Origin: an uncultured Ectothiorhodospiraceae bacterium | Lineage (GTDB): Bacteria > Pseudomonadota > Gammaproteobacteria > Nitrococcales > Nitrococcaceae | Assembly (NCBI GenBank): GCA_913055565.1 | Contig: CAJXKP010000013.1 | Location: forward strand, 1-63,949 | DNA length: 63,949 nt | Direction: 5' to 3' | Shown: piece after piece, positions 11,955-20,749 of the stretch | Layout: each line of letters starts with the position of its first letter | Numbering within the stretch: the stretch's first letter is position 1 | Program-made: the position numbers and the translations under genes | The notes under the pieces: model-generated | The model's database searches: none | What the model was told of the DNA's origin: nothing | What the model saw: only the letters and a program-made list of their open reading frames with translations

Positions 11955-12039
11955 TGGTGGAGGGAGGAGGATTCGAACCCCCGAAGGCTGAGCCAGCAGA
12001 TTTACAGTCTGCCCCCGTTGACCGCTTGGGTATCCCTCC
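11955..12039 (-). tRNA. tRNA-Tyr(GTA)
   Basis: Class II tRNA with a long variable arm. GGAGGGA pairs with TCCCTCC, the anticodon loop is CTGTAAA with anticodon GTA, the T arm holds GGTTCGAATCC, the discriminator is A, and CCA is encoded. It is first in the tRNA-tuf transcript. Confidence 0.95.
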
Positions 12040-12051
12040 GTCAACAACGCG

Positions 12052-12082
12052 ATAGAATGGCGATCAGCCCGCTTGCTGTCAA
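12052..12082 (-). promoter_or_regulatory. Probable promoter of the tRNA-tuf operon
   Basis: On the minus strand a perfect -35 TTGACA (12077-12082) is followed, after 19 bases, by TTCTAT (12052-12057), with a poor CATTCT alternative at 17 bases. A GC-rich discriminator (CGCG) follows, as expected for stringently controlled stable-RNA promoters. The tRNA-Tyr start is 13 bases further on. Confidence 0.55.
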
Positions 12083-12099
12083 GCCTTCGGGAGACGCTG

Positions 12100-12138
12100 C
12101 AGCAATCCTCATTGTGAGCTGCGGGGCGGTCGCGTTAC
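12100..12138 (+). repeat. Degenerate half copy of the palindromic repeat
   Basis: By eye, 32 of 39 bases match the flank-A half of the interspersed palindrome (CAGCAATTCTCATTTTGG... through GGTCGCGTTAC). No centre or second arm follows. It lies just upstream of the tRNA-tuf promoter. Confidence 0.5.
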
Positions 12139-12390
12139 GCCTTGCCCGCGTGCGACAAGCGGCCGCGGGCTCGCGCGAATCGTTCAGCGCCTCGCTCGAG
12201 TCGTTCGTAATGGATCGTGATTGCACAACGGGGCGCTGTACCGATCAGCCCACAGCGCTGGCCCCCTACCGGTCCAGCCGGGGATAATGACGACCATGGC
12301 GAGGATCCCACGAGATCACCTAACACCGGGCGGCCCATCGGCACCCCAAGCCGGGGCGCGCCGCGTACCCAACAGCAGGGGCGGCCAGTG

Positions 12391-13983
12391 ATGCCCTACC
12401 TCGTACACCACCTCATCCGCGGGCCGGCCGAGCAAAGCCCCGACGCCCCCGCGTTGATCCATGGCGCGTGCCGATGGAGCTATCGCGAGCTCGACCAATC
12501 GGTTCGCCGGGTAGCCAGCGGCTTTGCCCGTGTCGGACTCGAGCCCGGGGATCGGGTTGCCATCTACCTGGACAAGTGCCCGGAGGCAGTCACCGCGCTG
12601 TTCGCCACAAGCGCCGCCGGCGGCGTTTTCGTGCCCATCAATCCGCAACTCAAGGCGCAACAGGTTGGGTACATGCTCGCGGACAGCGGGGCCCGAATCC
12701 TGGTCACCTCGCGGCAACGCCTCGCCGCCATCCCGGCGAGCGTAACGGAGACCGATTGCCTCCATTGCGTGATCCTCATCGACGGCCCCGCGGACGAGCG
12801 CACCAGCACGGAATGCCCTGTCACGCCCTGGGAGGCGCTGGGCGCGCAACCCCAGGAGACCGAACCAAGCACGGTCGAGACGGACCTGGCGGCCCTGCTC
12901 TACACCTCCGGAAGTACCGGCCAGCCCAAAGGCGTGGCCCTATCCCACCGCAATCTGATCGCCGGCGCCGAGAGCGTTGTCGCTTACCTCGGCAACACGG
13001 CCGACGATCGCCTCCTCGCGGTGTTGCCGCTGAGTTTCGACTACGGATTGAGCCAACTGACCACGGCGTTTCGCGTCGGCGCTTCGGTGGTCCTGCTCAA
13101 CTACCTGCTGCCGCGCGACGTCGTGCGCACCATCGCCCGCGAGAGCATCACCGGCCTGGCGGTCGTGCCACCCCTCTGGGTCCAGCTCGCCGAGCTGGAA
13201 TGGCCCGAAGCCGCGCGCACGAGCCTTCGCTACATCACAAACTCGGGCGGCACCCTACCGCGGCCTAGCCTTAACAAGCTCCGCACCGCACTACCGACGA
13301 CGGATATCGTTATTATGTACGGACTAACCGAGGCCTTTCGCTCGACCTACCTGCCGCCTGCGGAGCTGGAACAGCGCCCCGACGCCATCGGTATCCCCAT
13401 TCCCAACGCCGATATTCGCGTCGTCCGCGATGACGGCACCGAGTGCGCGGTCGGCGAACCCGGGGAACTGGTCCACCGCGGCCCACTGGTGGCCATGGGC
13501 TACTGGAACGCCCCCGAGCGCAGCGCCGAGCGCTTTCGCCCGAGCCCAACCCAGGCGCCCCAGATGCCCGTGTCCGAAACGGCCGTATGGTCGGGGGATA
13601 CCGTCTACCGGGACGCCGAGGGCTATCTCTACTTCATCGGCCGGCGCGATGAGATGATCAAGACCTCGGGCTACCGTGTCTCGCCCGACGAGATCGAGGC
13701 AATCATCCAGGAGAGCGGCCTCGCCGGCGAGGTGGCGGCCTTTGGCGTCGCCGACGAGTCACTCGGCGAGGTCATCGTCGTCGCCGCAGCCCCGACGGCA
13801 CCCGGGCAAGCACCGGATGAGCGGGCGTTACGGCAGGCCTGCCAGCAGGGACTACCCACCTTCATGGTCCCGCGCTGGATCCGAACGTACGCGCAACCAT
13901 TGCCGCGCAATGCCAACGGCAAGACCGACCGGCAGGCCTTGCGCCGCCGGCACCACGAGCAACGCAACGAGGACGAGGCATGA
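12391..13983 (+). CDS. AMP-forming acyl/aminoacyl ligase, exosortase-A-associated type
   Basis: Adenylate-forming enzyme (530 aa) that would activate a carboxylic or amino acid and load it on CoA or a carrier protein. Visible motifs are LLYTSGSTGQPKG (A3 P-loop, about residue 167), YGLTEAF (A5), GDTVYRDAEGYLYFIGRRDE (A7/A8) with KTSGYRVSP, and the catalytic lysine in NANGKTDRQALR (A10). The start MPYLVHHLIRG at 12391 is chosen because family homology begins there. It overlaps the next gene, a PLP decarboxylase, by ATGA, and a carrier-protein gene lies just beyond. The same trio is found, as I recall, in exosortase-A/EPS loci, but no exosortase is in this window. Substrate unknown. Confidence 0.8.
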   Translation: MPYLVHHLIRGPAEQSPDAPALIHGACRWSYRELDQSVRRVASGFARVGLEPGDRVAIYLDKCPEAVTALFATSAAGGVFVPINPQLKAQQVGYMLADSGARILVTSRQRLAAIPASVTETDCLHCVILIDGPADERTSTECPVTPWEALGAQPQETEPSTVETDLAALLYTSGSTGQPKGVALSHRNLIAGAESVVAYLGNTADDRLLAVLPLSFDYGLSQLTTAFRVGASVVLLNYLLPRDVVRTIARESITGLAVVPPLWVQLAELEWPEAARTSLRYITNSGGTLPRPSLNKLRTALPTTDIVIMYGLTEAFRSTYLPPAELEQRPDAIGIPIPNADIRVVRDDGTECAVGEPGELVHRGPLVAMGYWNAPERSAERFRPSPTQAPQMPVSETAVWSGDTVYRDAEGYLYFIGRRDEMIKTSGYRVSPDEIEAIIQESGLAGEVAAFGVADESLGEVIVVAAAPTAPGQAPDERALRQACQQGLPTFMVPRWIRTYAQPLPRNANGKTDRQALRRRHHEQRNEDEA

Positions 13984-15221
13984 GCTCAGCCGAGCCGACT
14001 CAGCACGCGGCCCTCGATCATTTCCCGGTCGTCGATGATTGCCTGCAGGTGGGCGGCGAGCCGCTAACCCGCCTGGCCGAGCGGGCTGGCGGCACGCCCT
14101 TCTACCTCTACGATCGCGCTCTGCTCGACGCCCGCGTCGCCGAGCTCCGCTCATCCCTGCCGGCCGACATCTCGCTGCACTACGCCGTCAAGGCCAATCC
14201 GATGCCGGCCCTCGTGGCCCATCTGGCGTCCCGCGTGGATGGCATGGACCTGGCTTCGGAGCAGGAGATGCGACTCGCCCTGGACGCCGGCGTACCGGCC
14301 CATCGGTTGAGCTTTGCCGGCCCCGGGAAGCGCCCAGCCGAGCTGCGTGCGGCCGTCGCTGCTGGCGTGACGATTATCCTGGAATCACTGGGGGAATTGG
14401 AGCGCGTTGGCGCGATCGCCGAGGCGCTCGGCTGGCGCGCTCGGGTCGGCGTGCGCGTGAATCCCGATTTCGAGCTCAAGGCCTCGGGGATGAAGATGGG
14501 CGGCGGCCCGCGTGTATTCGGCATCGATGCCGAGAGCGTGCCGGCGGCGCTGGCACGCATCGGCGAGCTCGACCTTGAGTTCCGGGGCCTCCATATCTAC
14601 ACCGGCTCCCAGAACCTGAGCGCCGACGCCATCATAAACGCCCAGCATCGGATCGTGGCATTGGCCTTAGAGCTGGCCGAGCATGCCCCTACGCCGCCCG
14701 CCTTTCTCAATATCGGCGGCGGCTTCGGCATCCCCTATTTCGCCGGCGAGACGCCGCTATCACTGGCCCCCATCGGCGAGGCCCTGACCCAACGCGTCCA
14801 GGAGGTCCATGACCGCCTCGGGCCCACGGAAATCATCGTCGAGCTGGGGCGCTACCTCGTGGGCGAGGCCGGCCTCTACGTGGCGGGCGTTGTCGATCGC
14901 AAGATCTCGCGGGATCACCCGTTCCTGGTGGCTGACGGTGGGCTCCACCACCATCTCGCGGCCTCGGGCAACTTCGGGCAGGTGATTCGTAAGAACTACC
15001 CAGTCGTGGTCGGTAACCGCTTTCGGGGCAACGAGCGGGAGACCGTTACGGTAACCGGTCCGCTGTGCACACCCTTGGACCTGATCGCCGACCGGGTGTC
15101 GATGGCACGCGCCGAGCCGGGCGATCTGATCGCCGTCTACCAGTCCGGCGCCTACGGGCTAACGGCCTCGCCGACCGGGTTCCTCAGCCACCCACCCCCC
15201 GGCGAGATGCTGGTGGGCTAG
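13980..15221 (+). CDS. PLP-dependent decarboxylase (DAPDC/ODC fold type III), exosortase-A-associated type
   Basis: 413 aa alanine-racemase-fold decarboxylase related to LysA. The PLP lysine is in HYAVKANPMP (about residue 71). The phosphate-binding glycine loop is NIGGGFGIPYF, EIIVELGRYLVGEAG precedes a second motif, and the active-site cysteine region is GPLCTPLD. The ATGA overlap with the upstream ligase means tight coupling. With a ligase and a carrier protein next to it, it may decarboxylate a carrier-bound amino acid, as BtrK does in butirosin synthesis (analogy, inference). It is not a normal lysA, which would sit with dapF or lptM. Confidence 0.82.
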   Translation: MSSAEPTQHAALDHFPVVDDCLQVGGEPLTRLAERAGGTPFYLYDRALLDARVAELRSSLPADISLHYAVKANPMPALVAHLASRVDGMDLASEQEMRLALDAGVPAHRLSFAGPGKRPAELRAAVAAGVTIILESLGELERVGAIAEALGWRARVGVRVNPDFELKASGMKMGGGPRVFGIDAESVPAALARIGELDLEFRGLHIYTGSQNLSADAIINAQHRIVALALELAEHAPTPPAFLNIGGGFGIPYFAGETPLSLAPIGEALTQRVQEVHDRLGPTEIIVELGRYLVGEAGLYVAGVVDRKISRDHPFLVADGGLHHHLAASGNFGQVIRKNYPVVVGNRFRGNERETVTVTGPLCTPLDLIADRVSMARAEPGDLIAVYQSGAYGLTASPTGFLSHPPPGEMLVG

Positions 15222-15237
15222 ATGCTCGCGTCCGCTG

Positions 15238-15507
15238 TCAGGCAGAGGCCTCGAGGAGCTTGCGTTGCACGAAATCCGCCAGCGAGCCGAGCGTCTCGAA
15301 GGTCTCGCCGCCGATCTCGTCATCGTCGACGCGAAAACCGTAGTGCTCCTCCAGGCCCGTGATTAACGACACCACCGCCATGGAATCGAACTCCGGGAGG
15401 CTCCCGAGCAAGGCAGACTCCTCCGTTAATGCCTGCCCCCGCCCCTCCAGCTGAAGCGCGTGATCGAGCAGCCCGCGGATATCGTCAACAATGGCCGTGC
15501 GATCCAC
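15238..15507 (-). CDS. Acyl/aminoacyl carrier protein of the ligase-decarboxylase trio
   Basis: 89 aa carrier protein. The phosphopantetheine site is Ser42 in EFDSMAVVSLI, and the fold continues through the acidic helix DDDEIGGETFETLGSLADFV. It is convergent with the decarboxylase, whose stop is 16 bases away, so it has its own promoter, probably in the region that also holds the palindromic repeat. Chemistry is inferred from the neighbours only. Confidence 0.82.
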   Translation of the reverse strand: MDRTAIVDDIRGLLDHALQLEGRGQALTEESALLGSLPEFDSMAVVSLITGLEEHYGFRVDDDEIGGETFETLGSLADFVQRKLLEASA

Positions 15508-15592
15508 AGCGATAGCCTCCCGTCGCCCTTACGAAATAGAGCCTGCCTACAATAGCCCGCGTTTGCGCATCGCACAACGGCCCAGGGAAACA

Positions 15593-15754
15593 CCAGCAAT
15601 TCTCACTTTGGTCTTCGAGGTGGTCGCGTAACCCCCTGCCGAGGGACGCCATAAACCGTCCCTGGAGGCTCGACTGCGGCCTTCCCTGCAGACGCCTCGG
15701 CAGGGGTGACGCGACCACGCGCCCTCATGGAGGTCACATAACGAACATCGCTGG
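15593..15754 (+). repeat. Palindromic interspersed repeat, copy R1
   Basis: About 162 bp. Flank A (CCAGCAATTCTCAC...CTTCGAGGTGG) leads into the stem arm GTCGCGTAACCCCCTGCCGAGG, then a centre with two CTTCCCTGG-like loops, then the returning arm CCTCGGCAGGGGTGACGCGAC and flank B'. The centre lies in reversed orientation relative to the flanks compared with copies R2 and R4. It fills the tsaE/carrier-protein intergenic space. Confidence 0.85.
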
Positions 15755-15796
15755 GGAAACGCTCTGCCTGCCAAGCCGCTTGTCCACGCGAGCGAT

Positions 15797-16270
15797 TCAC
15801 TGCGGCGATGCCGCCCGTAGAGCGTCACACACGGCCTGCCCCGCCGCCGAGCTGGGCTCCACGGTCAGCCGCCGCGCCTGATCGGCCCCGGCGAGCGAGA
15901 GCGTCAAGTCCATTGCCGGGAGCACGCCTCCCCCCTGCGACGGCCACTCGACGAACACGACCGCGTCCTCAGCGAGCAGATCCCGCAGACCGATGAACTC
16001 CAGCTCCTCGGGGTCTGCCAGGCGGTAGAGATCGAGATGATGGATCCGTCGATCCGGGAGCTCATAGCTCTCTAGCAGCGTATAGGTCGGGCTCGGGACC
16101 ACCCCCTGGTAGCCCAGCGAGCGAAGCAGGGCGCGCACCAGGGTTGTCTTGCCCGCCCCCAGATCACCCTCGAGGGCGACCATGAGCGAGGGCGGAAGCG
16201 ATGCCGCCAAGTGCGCAGCCCACGCGGCGGTGGCCTCCTCGTCGGCGAGTGGCTGCCGCCACCCCGTCAT
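15797..16270 (-). CDS. tsaE: tRNA threonylcarbamoyladenosine biosynthesis ATPase TsaE
   Basis: P-loop ATPase (157 aa) needed by TsaB/TsaD to form t6A37 in tRNA. Walker A is GDLGAGKTTLV (about residue 36). SPTYTLLESYE and HHLDLYRLADPEELEFIGLRD carry the family signature, and VFVEWPSQ follows. The start overlaps the end of nnr by ATGA, the conserved nnr-tsaE pair of gammaproteobacteria. amiB and mutL, often next, are not here. Confidence 0.95.
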   Translation of the reverse strand: MTGWRQPLADEEATAAWAAHLAASLPPSLMVALEGDLGAGKTTLVRALLRSLGYQGVVPSPTYTLLESYELPDRRIHHLDLYRLADPEELEFIGLRDLLAEDAVVFVEWPSQGGGVLPAMDLTLSLAGADQARRLTVEPSSAAGQAVCDALRAASPQ

Positions 16271-17739
16271 GGATTGAGGATGGGCCGTAATGCCGCCAGC
16301 AGATCACCGGCCAGCAGACCCCGCTCGCCCCCCACAGCGGCCTCGTCGGCCGCCCGGGCGTGGCACCACACACCGATGCCGGCGCCATCGCTGGGCGTCA
16401 GACCCTGCGCCAGAAGCCCCGCGATGACGCCCGTTAGTACATCGCCCATGCCGCCACTGGCCATGCCCGGATTGCCGGCATCGCACACGCGTATCTGTTG
16501 GCCGTCGGTAACGAGCGTGCCGGCCCCCTTGAGCACCGCCACCCCGCCATAACGCGCCTGCAGGGCGGCGACGGCCGCAAAGCGGTCCCCCTGCACCTCG
16601 CCCGTGGACCAACCGAGCAGGCGCGCGGCCTCACCGGGATGAGGCGTTATCACGCGCCTGTCGTGGCGATCGGGTTGGTTGGCCAGGCTGTTGAGGGCAT
16701 CCGCATCCACGACAACGGGGCCCGACCAGTCCCGCAATGCCTCGAAACGCGCACGACCCCAATCGCCCTGCCCCAGACCGGGACCGAGGCCCAGGACGCT
16801 GGCCCGGGCCCGCGGCGCGGCCAGCTGCTCGTCCGACTCGACGGCGTTGACCATGAGTTCGGGCCGCGCGGCGAGGATCGCCGGCACATGTTCCCCGCGG
16901 GTAGCGACGCTGACCAATCCAGCGCCACTGCGGGCCGCGGCCTCGCCCGCGAGCCGTGCGGCACCGCCCATGCCGCGATCCCCGCCGACGATCAGGACGT
17001 GGCCATGGGTCCCCTTGTGGGCATCGCGCGGGCGCGGTCTCAATCCAGCCGCCACCTCCTGGCTCCTGATGCGCTGCGCGCTGGCGGCGACGCCGCGGTA
17101 GACCGGCGCTGGAACGGCCAGATCGTCGAATACCAGGCGCCCGGTGTGGGCGGGTCCGGCGCCCGTGAGCAGCCCCCGTTTGAGCCCGATGAACGTCGCT
17201 GTGAGCTGCGCGCGTACCGCCACGCCCATGACCGCACCGCTATCGCCACTAATCCCCGAGGGGATATCCACCGCGAAAACACCCACCTGGGCGGTGTTAA
17301 CGGCGGCAATCGCGTCGGCGTAGCTACCTTGGACCGCGCGGTCGAGGCCCGTGCCCAGAAGGGCATCCACGACCACATCGGCCTCGTCGAGCATGCCGGC
17401 ATCAAAGGCCTCGGGGTCGCGCAGGGGCCGACAGTCCGACGCCGCCTGTGCCGCGCTGCCTTTGAGCTTGGCGGGATCGCTCAACGCCGCCAAGCGCACC
17501 GCAAGCCCATCCTGCGCGGCCAGCCGTGCGATGACGTAGCCATCGCCGCCGTTATTCCCGCCGCCGCAGAGCACTAGCAAACGCTCGGCGTGAGGCCACT
17601 GAGCTCGTAGACTTCGATACGCCGATACGCCGGCGCGGGTCATGAGCTCGTAGCCATCGATGCCGAAGTCCTCGATGGCGGCCCGGTCGAGCTCGGCCAC
17701 GTCAGCAGGGCGATATAGTGCACTCGGTAGATCGCTCAT
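16267..17739 (-). CDS. nnr: Bifunctional NAD(P)HX epimerase/dehydratase
   Basis: Repairs hydrated NADH/NADPH. The N-terminal YjeF epimerase domain (to about residue 210) has LVLCGGGNNGGDGYVIARLA and VDALLGTGLDR. The C-terminal ribokinase-like ADP-dependent dehydratase has HVLIVGGDRGMGGAARLAGEAA, VITPHPGEAARLL and NPGMASGGMGDVLTGVIAGLL. The start is set at ATG 17739 (MSDLPSALYRPADV; 490 aa). The frame stays open upstream through a heptamer tandem repeat, giving a repetitive leader LQLAACS that is surely not native. It pairs with tsaE. Confidence 0.93.
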   Translation of the reverse strand: MSDLPSALYRPADVAELDRAAIEDFGIDGYELMTRAGVSAYRSLRAQWPHAERLLVLCGGGNNGGDGYVIARLAAQDGLAVRLAALSDPAKLKGSAAQAASDCRPLRDPEAFDAGMLDEADVVVDALLGTGLDRAVQGSYADAIAAVNTAQVGVFAVDIPSGISGDSGAVMGVAVRAQLTATFIGLKRGLLTGAGPAHTGRLVFDDLAVPAPVYRGVAASAQRIRSQEVAAGLRPRPRDAHKGTHGHVLIVGGDRGMGGAARLAGEAAARSGAGLVSVATRGEHVPAILAARPELMVNAVESDEQLAAPRARASVLGLGPGLGQGDWGRARFEALRDWSGPVVVDADALNSLANQPDRHDRRVITPHPGEAARLLGWSTGEVQGDRFAAVAALQARYGGVAVLKGAGTLVTDGQQIRVCDAGNPGMASGGMGDVLTGVIAGLLAQGLTPSDGAGIGVWCHARAADEAAVGGERGLLAGDLLAALRPILNP

Positions 17740-17780
17740 GACCGCTATTCTAGCCATACGGGTCGCTACCACGCACGGGG

Positions 17781-17842
17781 CAAGCTGCAAGCTGCAAGCT
17801 GCAAGCTGCAAGCTGCAAGCTGCAAGCTGCAAGCTGCAAGCT
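17781..17842 (+). repeat. Heptanucleotide tandem array (CAAGCTG)8.9
   Basis: Eight perfect copies of CAAGCTG plus six bases of a ninth. It sits in the 172-bp divergent space between nnr and queG, 41 bases before the nnr start and about 70 before queG. A 7-base unit shifts frame with each copy change and would also change promoter spacing for either gene. Confidence 0.95.
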
Positions 17843-17911
17843 AAGAGAGTGCGGTCGGGTCGCTGACTGTCAAGGCGCGGTGGTCGGGCACCGCGCTGTT
17901 AGACTGTGGCC

Positions 17912-19000
17912 ATGAGCGACGACACCGAGGCCATCATCGAGGCCGACACCGACTTCAACGCACTGGCGGGCTCCATCAAGGCATGGGGCCGAGAGCTGGG
18001 CTTCGATGAGGTCGGTATCGGGGAGCCGCCGCTGCCGGAGGACGAGGCGCATCTGCTGCGCTGGCTGCAGCGCGGCTATCAAGGCCGTATGCACTACATG
18101 GGCCGCCACGGCGTCAAGCGAGCGCGGCCGAGCCAACTGGTCCCGGGCACCCAGCGCATTATCGCGGTTCGGCTGAACTACCACCCGCCTCACCTGGAAA
18201 AGGACAGCGAGGTGCTGGGCGACAGCAGCCGTGCCTTCATCGCCCGCTACGCCCTGGGGCGGGACTACCACAAGCTCATGCGCAAGCGGCTCCAGCGGCT
18301 CGCCGAACGGATCCAGGCCGAGGTCGGCTCGTTCGGCTATCGCGCCTTCGTCGACAGCGCCCCCGTTCTGGAGAAGGCGATCGCCCGAAACGCGGGCCTC
18401 GGCTGGGTCGGTAAGAACACCCTCATCCTCAACCGCCAGGCGGGCTCGTATTTCGTTCTGGGTGAGCTGTTCACGGACCTACCCCTACCGACCGACGAGG
18501 CGGTCACCCCCCATTGCGGCACCTGCCGCGCCTGCATCGATGTCTGCCCGACCGGCGCCATCGTGGGGCCCTATCAGCTCGATGCCCGTAAATGCATCTC
18601 CTATCTCACCATCGAGCACTACGGCAGTATCGACGAGGCGCTGCGCCCCTACATCGGCAACCGCATCTTCGGCTGCGATGATTGCCAGTCGGTCTGCCCG
18701 TGGAACAAGTTCGCCCAGCCCACCCCGGAGCCCGACTTCCTACCGCGCGAGGGGCTGGATACGGCGTCGCTGACGGAGCTGTTCAGCTGGGACGAGGCGA
18801 CCTACCTGGCGCGTACGGCCGGCTCCGCGCTGAGGCGGCTGGGCCATGAGCGCTGGCTGCGCAACATCGCCGTGGCCCTGGGGAACGCCACGGATAGCGA
18901 CACGGCCGTGCCCGCCCTAACGGCCCGCCGTCATGACCCCTCGCCCCTAGTGCGTGAGCACGTGGCCTGGGCCCTCAGACGCCACGGCGCCGAGGACTGA
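17912..19000 (+). CDS. queG: Epoxyqueuosine reductase QueG
   Basis: Cobalamin- and [4Fe-4S]-dependent reductase for the last step of queuosine synthesis in tRNA. It shows the N-terminal DUF1730 domain, the ferredoxin cysteines CGTCRACIDVCPTGAI, and the second cluster set in FGCDDCQSVCPWNKFA. A C-terminal HEAT-like part (LGHERWLRNIAVALGNA) completes the family length. ATG 17912 is preferred over GTG 17906. In many gammaproteobacteria queG is divergent from nnr-tsaE, as here. It ends 7 bases from pgi on the other strand. Confidence 0.95.
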   Translation: MSDDTEAIIEADTDFNALAGSIKAWGRELGFDEVGIGEPPLPEDEAHLLRWLQRGYQGRMHYMGRHGVKRARPSQLVPGTQRIIAVRLNYHPPHLEKDSEVLGDSSRAFIARYALGRDYHKLMRKRLQRLAERIQAEVGSFGYRAFVDSAPVLEKAIARNAGLGWVGKNTLILNRQAGSYFVLGELFTDLPLPTDEAVTPHCGTCRACIDVCPTGAIVGPYQLDARKCISYLTIEHYGSIDEALRPYIGNRIFGCDDCQSVCPWNKFAQPTPEPDFLPREGLDTASLTELFSWDEATYLARTAGSALRRLGHERWLRNIAVALGNATDSDTAVPALTARRHDPSPLVREHVAWALRRHGAED

Positions 19001-19007
19001 CGGCGAG

Positions 19008-20660
19008 TCAGCGCCGCCACTCGCGTACCTGAGCGATGAGCCCACGCGTCGAGGCATCGACGTCCGGTATCTGTTCGCCATCGCGAATGGCCGGCAGTAG
19101 CTCGTTGGCGAGCTCCTTGCCGAGCTCCACGCCCCACTGGTCGAACGGATTAACGCCCCAGATGGCGGCCTCAACAAAGGTGCGATGCTCGTAGGCAGCG
19201 ATCAGCATGCCCAGGCGATAGGGGGAGAGATCCCGCAGCAGCAGCGTGTTGCTGGGGCGCCCACCGGCGAAGCTGCGTGCCGCAACCAGCTCCTCGATGC
19301 GGGCCTCGTCCATGCCCTTGTGCCGCATCTCCTCGCGGGCCTCATCGGCAGTCTTGCCCTGCATCAGGGCCTGGCTCTGCGCCACCAAATTGGCGGTAAC
19401 CTGGGCCGGATCACCGGCCGATTCGGCCACCGGGCCGGCGATGCCGATGAAATCCACCGGGACTACCTCGGTCCCCTGATGGAGCGCCTGGAAGAAGGCA
19501 TGCTGGCCGACGGTTCCCGTCTGCCCCCAGATCACGGGCACGGTCGGCCAGTCCACCGCTTGACCAAGGCGATCCACGGACTTGCCGTTGGACTCCATGA
19601 TCAGCTGCTGCAGATAGGATGGCAGATGGGCCAAGCGCTCCGTATAGGGAACGATGGCCTGGGCCCGCCGACCGCCGAAGGTCACGTTCCAGACCGATAG
19701 CAGCCCCATGAGCGCGGGGATATTCCGGTCCAGCGGGGCGTCGCGGAAGTGACGATCCATGCTATGGCCGCCCGCCAGCATCTCGCGGAAACGCTCCATG
19801 CCAACCGCCAGCGCGATGCTCATGCCGACACCGGACCACAGCGAATACCGGCCCCCCACCCAATCCCACATCGGCAACACGCGCTCGGTATCCAGGCCCA
19901 ATGACTGGACCTTCTCGGTGTTCGCGGTGATGGCGATGAAGTGCTTGGCCAGGTCGGCGCCGCCGCCCAGCCGCTGCCGGAACCAGTCCATGGCCTGGTG
20001 GGCATTGGCCATGGTCTCGGGCGTACCGAAGCTCTTGGAGACCACCAGGAAGAGCGTAGTCTCGGGGTCTACCTTATTGAAGACCTGCTCCAGCTCCCAG
20101 CCATCGGCATTGGCAACGAAGTGCACGCGCGGGCCGTCGGCCCAGGGCGCCATCGCCTCGACGGCCAGACGCGGCCCCAGATCGGAGCCGCCGATACCGA
20201 TGTTGACCACATCGGTAATGGCCTTGCCCGTGGTACCGGTGTAGCCGCCGTCACGGATGGCATCGACCAAACCGGCCATGCGCTCCAGCGTATCGCGGAT
20301 CTCGGGACGCACATCGCTGCCATCCACCGCGAGGGGGCTGTCGCCCGGATCGCGCAAGGCCGTATGCAGGGCCGCTCGGTGCTCGGAGGGATTTACCTCG
20401 CCACCGCTAAACATGGCGTCCCGGTAAGCCTCCAGACCGCACTCGCGCGCCAGGGTCACCAGGAGCTCAACGGTCTCGCTGGTGATGCGGTTCTTGGAGT
20501 AATCCAGCAGCACACCGTCGTGCTCGACCGACAAGCGCCCAAAGCGGTGCGGGTCGCGCTCGAAGAGGCTGCGCAGCGACAGCTCGCTCATCAGTTTGCG
20601 GTGACGGACCAGCGGTAGCCAGCCGGGTTGTTCGGTCAAAGGCGTCATCGTCTCGCTCAT
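19008..20660 (-). CDS. pgi: Glucose-6-phosphate isomerase
   Basis: Interconverts glucose-6-P and fructose-6-P (550 aa). Motifs include NIGIGGSDLGPRLAVEAM, VSKSFGTPETMANA, the signature GGRYSLWSGVGMSIA, the catalytic-glutamate region LIMESNGKSV and the C-terminal GVNPFDQWGVELGK. ATG 20660 is preceded by GGGGGATGTG. It is downstream of the pan genes on the same strand with an 89-base gap. Confidence 0.96.
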   Translation of the reverse strand: MSETMTPLTEQPGWLPLVRHRKLMSELSLRSLFERDPHRFGRLSVEHDGVLLDYSKNRITSETVELLVTLARECGLEAYRDAMFSGGEVNPSEHRAALHTALRDPGDSPLAVDGSDVRPEIRDTLERMAGLVDAIRDGGYTGTTGKAITDVVNIGIGGSDLGPRLAVEAMAPWADGPRVHFVANADGWELEQVFNKVDPETTLFLVVSKSFGTPETMANAHQAMDWFRQRLGGGADLAKHFIAITANTEKVQSLGLDTERVLPMWDWVGGRYSLWSGVGMSIALAVGMERFREMLAGGHSMDRHFRDAPLDRNIPALMGLLSVWNVTFGGRRAQAIVPYTERLAHLPSYLQQLIMESNGKSVDRLGQAVDWPTVPVIWGQTGTVGQHAFFQALHQGTEVVPVDFIGIAGPVAESAGDPAQVTANLVAQSQALMQGKTADEAREEMRHKGMDEARIEELVAARSFAGGRPSNTLLLRDLSPYRLGMLIAAYEHRTFVEAAIWGVNPFDQWGVELGKELANELLPAIRDGEQIPDVDASTRGLIAQVREWRR

Positions 20661-20749
20661 CACATCCCCCGCGAACTAAGCGTGTTTATTCTTGTGCCAT
20701 GGCAGCGCAGCGCGCCGCGGAAGCGTCCGCGCTCAGTATGGCGCCAGCG

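Noticed and set aside
15593-15754. Insertion sequence or miniature transposon with target duplication
   Set aside because: The palindromes have paired ends, but no flanking direct repeats or transposase were seen, so they are listed as repeats only.
17781-17842. Short CRISPR array
   Set aside because: The repeat unit is 7 bp with no spacers; it is a simple tandem repeat.
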